A stretch of 64,000 nt of DNA from contig JABABU010000003.1 in the NCBI GenBank assembly GCA_014238065.1, positions 124,001 to 188,000 of the forward strand, read 5' to 3'. The translations under genes and the position numbers were made by a program. The notes under the pieces are model-generated. The model was not told the origin of the DNA. It ran no database searches and saw only the letters and a program-made list of their open reading frames with translations. The DNA comes from Actinomycetota bacterium. Lineage in GTDB: Bacteria; Actinomycetota; Acidimicrobiia; Acidimicrobiales; Poriferisodalaceae. Below are positions 61,285 through 64,000 of the stretch, in pieces. The first letter of the stretch is position 1. Each line of letters opens with the position of its first letter.

Positions 61285-61962
61285 TTAACCATCCTCCAGA
61301 AGCGGACCGAAGACCGCAAGACCAATCGCCGTATAGATCGCACTCACCACGACGAGCAAGCCAACCCAGTTCCATCCGGCCTGCGTACTGACGCCAAGCG
61401 CCCGTTCCAACGCACGCGTCCCTGCGAGAAGGACCGGCGCCACCACGGGGATCAACAGCAGCGGAAGCAGAGTTTCGCGCGCCCGAAGGCCCAAAGAGAC
61501 CGCGCCGTAAATACAGCCGACCGCGCTGAACGCGAGCGTGCCTGTCCCAGCCGTGACGACAGCGAGGAGTGGTTCCTCGACCGTCGCGTCGTACATGGCG
61601 ACCACTCCGAACAGCAGCACGACCTCGAGCACGAACAGCTGAATCGAGATCGCCGCCAGCTTCCCGAGGAACATCGCTGCGGGACGGATGCCGGAGAGAC
61701 GAAGCGCGTCGCGGATCCCGTGCTCTGACTCGAGCGTGAATGCACGCTGAACAGTGATGATGCCGGCGAAGAGCACAGCGACCCAGAACAACCCAGCAGA
61801 GGCCCTATCGAGAAGGCTCTGATTTGCATCGAGCGCAAAGGCGAACACCACGAGAACAAGCATGCCGAGCGGCGCGATCTGATTGACAGCGACCCGCGAT
61901 CGCCACTCGATCAGAAGATCCTTCCGAGCTATGAGCCCTGCTTCACGGAGCAACTCACTCAT
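61285..61962 (-). CDS. ccmB: ABC transporter permease CcmB
   Basis: 225 residues, six hydrophobic segments. LIARKDLLIEWRSRVA, FALDANQSLL and RAFTLESEHGIRDALRLSGI fit CcmB. Permease of the CcmAB complex that drives release of holo-CcmE. It starts eight bases inside the ccmA 3' end. Confidence 0.93.
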   Translation of the reverse strand: MSELLREAGLIARKDLLIEWRSRVAVNQIAPLGMLVLVVFAFALDANQSLLDRASAGLFWVAVLFAGIITVQRAFTLESEHGIRDALRLSGIRPAAMFLGKLAAISIQLFVLEVVLLFGVVAMYDATVEEPLLAVVTAGTGTLAFSAVGCIYGAVSLGLRARETLLPLLLIPVVAPVLLAGTRALERALGVSTQAGWNWVGLLVVVSAIYTAIGLAVFGPLLEDG

Positions 61963-62602
61963 CGTCGCTCACAATCAGGCCGCCGCTGAACGACAGGCTT
62001 CTGGTCGCCACCGCTTCGGCGCGATCCAATTCATGGCTCGCGAACACGACCGTCGCTCCTGCCTCGGCCGCATCGACGAGCAACGAATCGAGCAGCCCTC
62101 GCCCCGACTGATCAAGACCAGCGTGAGGTTCGTCAAGTAGCCAGAGCCTTGGCCGCGACGCAATGACGATCGCGATCGCGACACGACGCTTCTGTCCAGC
62201 CGAAAGACGCTCTACGGGCACCGAGTGCAGGCGCTTCGACACGCCCATCCTGTCGAGTGCACCCATCAGGTCGCCATCGCGTACACCGCTGGCCCGACTC
62301 CAGAACTGCACGTTGTCGACCACAGTGAGGTCGTCGTAGAGCTGCGATGTATGACCGAGCAGGGCAACATGACGGCGCACCGCGCGGCGCGCGGCAACGA
62401 GATCGTGGCCGAGCACATTCAGCCGCCCGGAAGCGACGGGCAACAGCCCGGCACACGAACGAAGAAACGTGGTCTTACCAACGCCGTTCGGTCCCCGTAA
62501 CAGGACGATCTCGCCGGCGCCAACTGTCGCTGTCGCACCTGCCAGCGCGGGGAATCGTTCGAGCAGGACCACAGCCTTGCTCATGTCGATCACGGTGCTC
62601 AT
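61955..62602 (-). CDS. ccmA: ABC transporter ATPase CcmA
   Basis: 215 residues. Walker A LRGPNGVGKTTFLRS, ABC signature VERLSAGQKRRVAIA and Walker B RLWLLDEPHAGLD. First gene of the ccm operon. ATG at 62602; an ATG six codons later is possible. The promoter should lie in the 141 bases before the divergent sortase gene at 62744; no clear -10/-35 pair was identified there. Confidence 0.93.
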   Translation of the reverse strand: MSTVIDMSKAVVLLERFPALAGATATVGAGEIVLLRGPNGVGKTTFLRSCAGLLPVASGRLNVLGHDLVAARRAVRRHVALLGHTSQLYDDLTVVDNVQFWSRASGVRDGDLMGALDRMGVSKRLHSVPVERLSAGQKRRVAIAIVIASRPRLWLLDEPHAGLDQSGRGLLDSLLVDAAEAGATVVFASHELDRAEAVATRSLSFSGGLIVSDDE

Positions 62603-62743
62603 GGCGGGGTCATCGTATCGGGACAGGAACGTCAGCCCTTTGGGCCGGGTTCTCGCCGCCGACGAGACACCCATCCCCGGCTCGCTCATCCGACATCCAG
62701 CGAACATTGCCAGCCGGAACAAGCATCGAGGGCCCTAAAGTCG

Positions 62744-63979
62744 ATGAACGTGAATTGGAGCCGCATCATCGGCAACATCGGCAGGACCCTCATCGGGACC
62801 GGCACGATCATCTTGCTGTTCGTCGTGTACCAACTGTGGGGCACTGCGATTCACGAGCAGCGCGCCCAGAGCGACCTCCGCTCGAACTTTCAAGCCGCTC
62901 TCGAAGGGACCGGCGTAGAAATCGACCAGATCACACTGGATGCAATCGCCCTTCCCGCGACCCTCGACGAACGGGCGTTCATTCCAGCGACCACCGTCGA
63001 AGAAACCCCAGAAGTCGAAGAAACCCCAGAAGTCGAAGAATCAACGGATCATCCCGACACCGCTGTCATCGACTCTTCGTATCTCCCAGAAGGACTGCTC
63101 TCGACAGAGCATGGTCCTCCTCCTCCTCCGGCCGAGGATGGCGACGCAATTGCGGAAATCCGGATCCCGAGGATCGGTCTGACGAAGACGGTCGTCGAGG
63201 GAGTCACGACCGAGCAGTTGAAGAAAGGGCCGGCGCACTATCCGGGTACCCCACTACCTGGTCAAGCAGGCAACTCGTCGATCGCCGGCCACAGAACGAC
63301 CTACGGCGCCCCGTTCGGCGCCATGGATGAGCTCGAGATCAACGATCTCGTGTATGTGACCACACTTCAGGGCTCATTCGTCTACCGCGTCATCGATCAG
63401 CTGATCGTGTCACCAAAGGACGTCTGGGTGCTCGACCCTTCTGATGACAACCACCTGACCCTCACCACCTGCCACCCGAAATTCAGTGCCCGCCAGCGAC
63501 TGGTGGTGGTTGCCAAGCTCATCGGTGAGCCAGCAGAGGGGGATCCGACCCAGATCTCGGCACCAGGCGAACTCGAGTTGCCTTCCGAGGACCTCACAGC
63601 GGGAAGCGACACATCGCCAACCGACAGCCCAACATCGGCGCCGGCGACAACCTCGACCTCGACCTCGACGGTCACGATCGATACCGCCGACGACGAAGAG
63701 GCCGATCTCAGTCCGGTGGTGCCGGCCCCCACGACCACGACGATCACACGGACTCCGATCACTACCGAGATCGGCCACAGCACCATCGATGGCATCCAGG
63801 GTTCGCGAGTCCCCGCCATCCTCTGGGGCCTGTTCGCCGCTGTCGTCGCCCTCGCCATCTGGTACGTGGCGGAGCGATGGCGCAAGTGGGTCACGTACGC
63901 CGCAGGAGTCCCCATCTTCCTGATCGTGCTGTTCTTCTTCTTCGAGGCCTTCTCTGCGCTCCTCCCTCCCGGCGTCTGA
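62744..63979 (+). CDS. Class E sortase with C-terminal double membrane extension
   Basis: 411 residues. N-terminal anchor (about 17-33), a linker holding two copies of the six-residue unit EETPEV (an 18-base repeat), then the sortase domain with His183 (IAGHRTTYG), Cys243 (LTLTTCHP) and Arg250/252 (FSARQR). After a Thr/Ser-rich segment come two further hydrophobic helices (359-375, 386-402). Class E sortases cleave LAxTG; the LAFTG protein at 21131-21514 is an obvious substrate. The extra helices are not usual in the class. Divergent from ccmA. Confidence 0.9.
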   Translation: MNVNWSRIIGNIGRTLIGTGTIILLFVVYQLWGTAIHEQRAQSDLRSNFQAALEGTGVEIDQITLDAIALPATLDERAFIPATTVEETPEVEETPEVEESTDHPDTAVIDSSYLPEGLLSTEHGPPPPPAEDGDAIAEIRIPRIGLTKTVVEGVTTEQLKKGPAHYPGTPLPGQAGNSSIAGHRTTYGAPFGAMDELEINDLVYVTTLQGSFVYRVIDQLIVSPKDVWVLDPSDDNHLTLTTCHPKFSARQRLVVVAKLIGEPAEGDPTQISAPGELELPSEDLTAGSDTSPTDSPTSAPATTSTSTSTVTIDTADDEEADLSPVVPAPTTTTITRTPITTEIGHSTIDGIQGSRVPAILWGLFAAVVALAIWYVAERWRKWVTYAAGVPIFLIVLFFFFEAFSALLPPGV

Positions 63980-64000
63980 GAGCGGACGAACCGCTGTACT

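Overview
The window is high-GC actinobacterial chromosome, most likely from the class Acidimicrobiia (Ilumatobacter-like). This is inferred from GTG start codons at nearly half the genes, the secreted GYW..GVFAFG repeat protein, DUF4012, WhiB, PdtaS, DUF3107, the SCO1664/DUF3090/histidine-phosphatase trio, an F420-type split-barrel protein, and a complete System I (Ccm) cytochrome c pathway. I saw no insertion sequence, integrase, CRISPR array or rRNA. One tRNA gene (Arg, CCG) is present.

Positions 1-22268 hold a large cell-surface polysaccharide locus. It carries nucleotide-sugar enzymes (a truncated glucose-1-phosphate cytidylyltransferase, a UDP-HexNAc 6-dehydrogenase, a GDP-mannose 3,5-epimerase), three GT2 and three GT4-type glycosyltransferases, a Wzx-type flippase, an O-antigen-ligase/polymerase-like protein, and a fused Wzz/BY-kinase with a low-molecular-weight tyrosine phosphatase at the far end. 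It also carries a deacetylase, a sulfotransferase, a secreted GH26 hydrolase with six C-terminal surface repeats, a DUF4012 membrane protein and an LAFTG-anchored protein. The simplest reading is an exported, decorated (deacetylated and sulfated) polymer containing a uronic acid and an L-galactose-type sugar.

Positions 22300-34866 are housekeeping genes, all on the minus strand and read in the order galE, argS, lysA, hom, thrC, rho, rpmE, an unknown gene, prfA, prmC, tsaC. Many of them overlap or nearly touch. A roughly 400-base gap with the tRNA follows, then a HAD phosphatase.

Positions 36352-54733 are a mosaic of short operons: a Thr-rich membrane protein with ApbE and a ferric-reductase-like protein; an F420-type oxidoreductase; an acyl-CoA dehydrogenase divergent from an FrhB-like iron-sulfur flavoprotein; a Cys-rich lipoprotein with UdgB; the uncharacterised actinobacterial trio; etfBA; a lipid kinase facing a GDPD; whiB, a metallo-beta-lactamase-fold protein, pdtaS and DUF3107; an amidase; and mrp.

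Positions 54795-64000 hold a SufR-like regulator and a SixA-like phosphatase, then a minus-strand ccmABCDEFGH operon including a 46-residue CcmD that overlaps both neighbours, then a class E sortase. That sortase is the natural partner of the LAFTG protein at 21131-21514.
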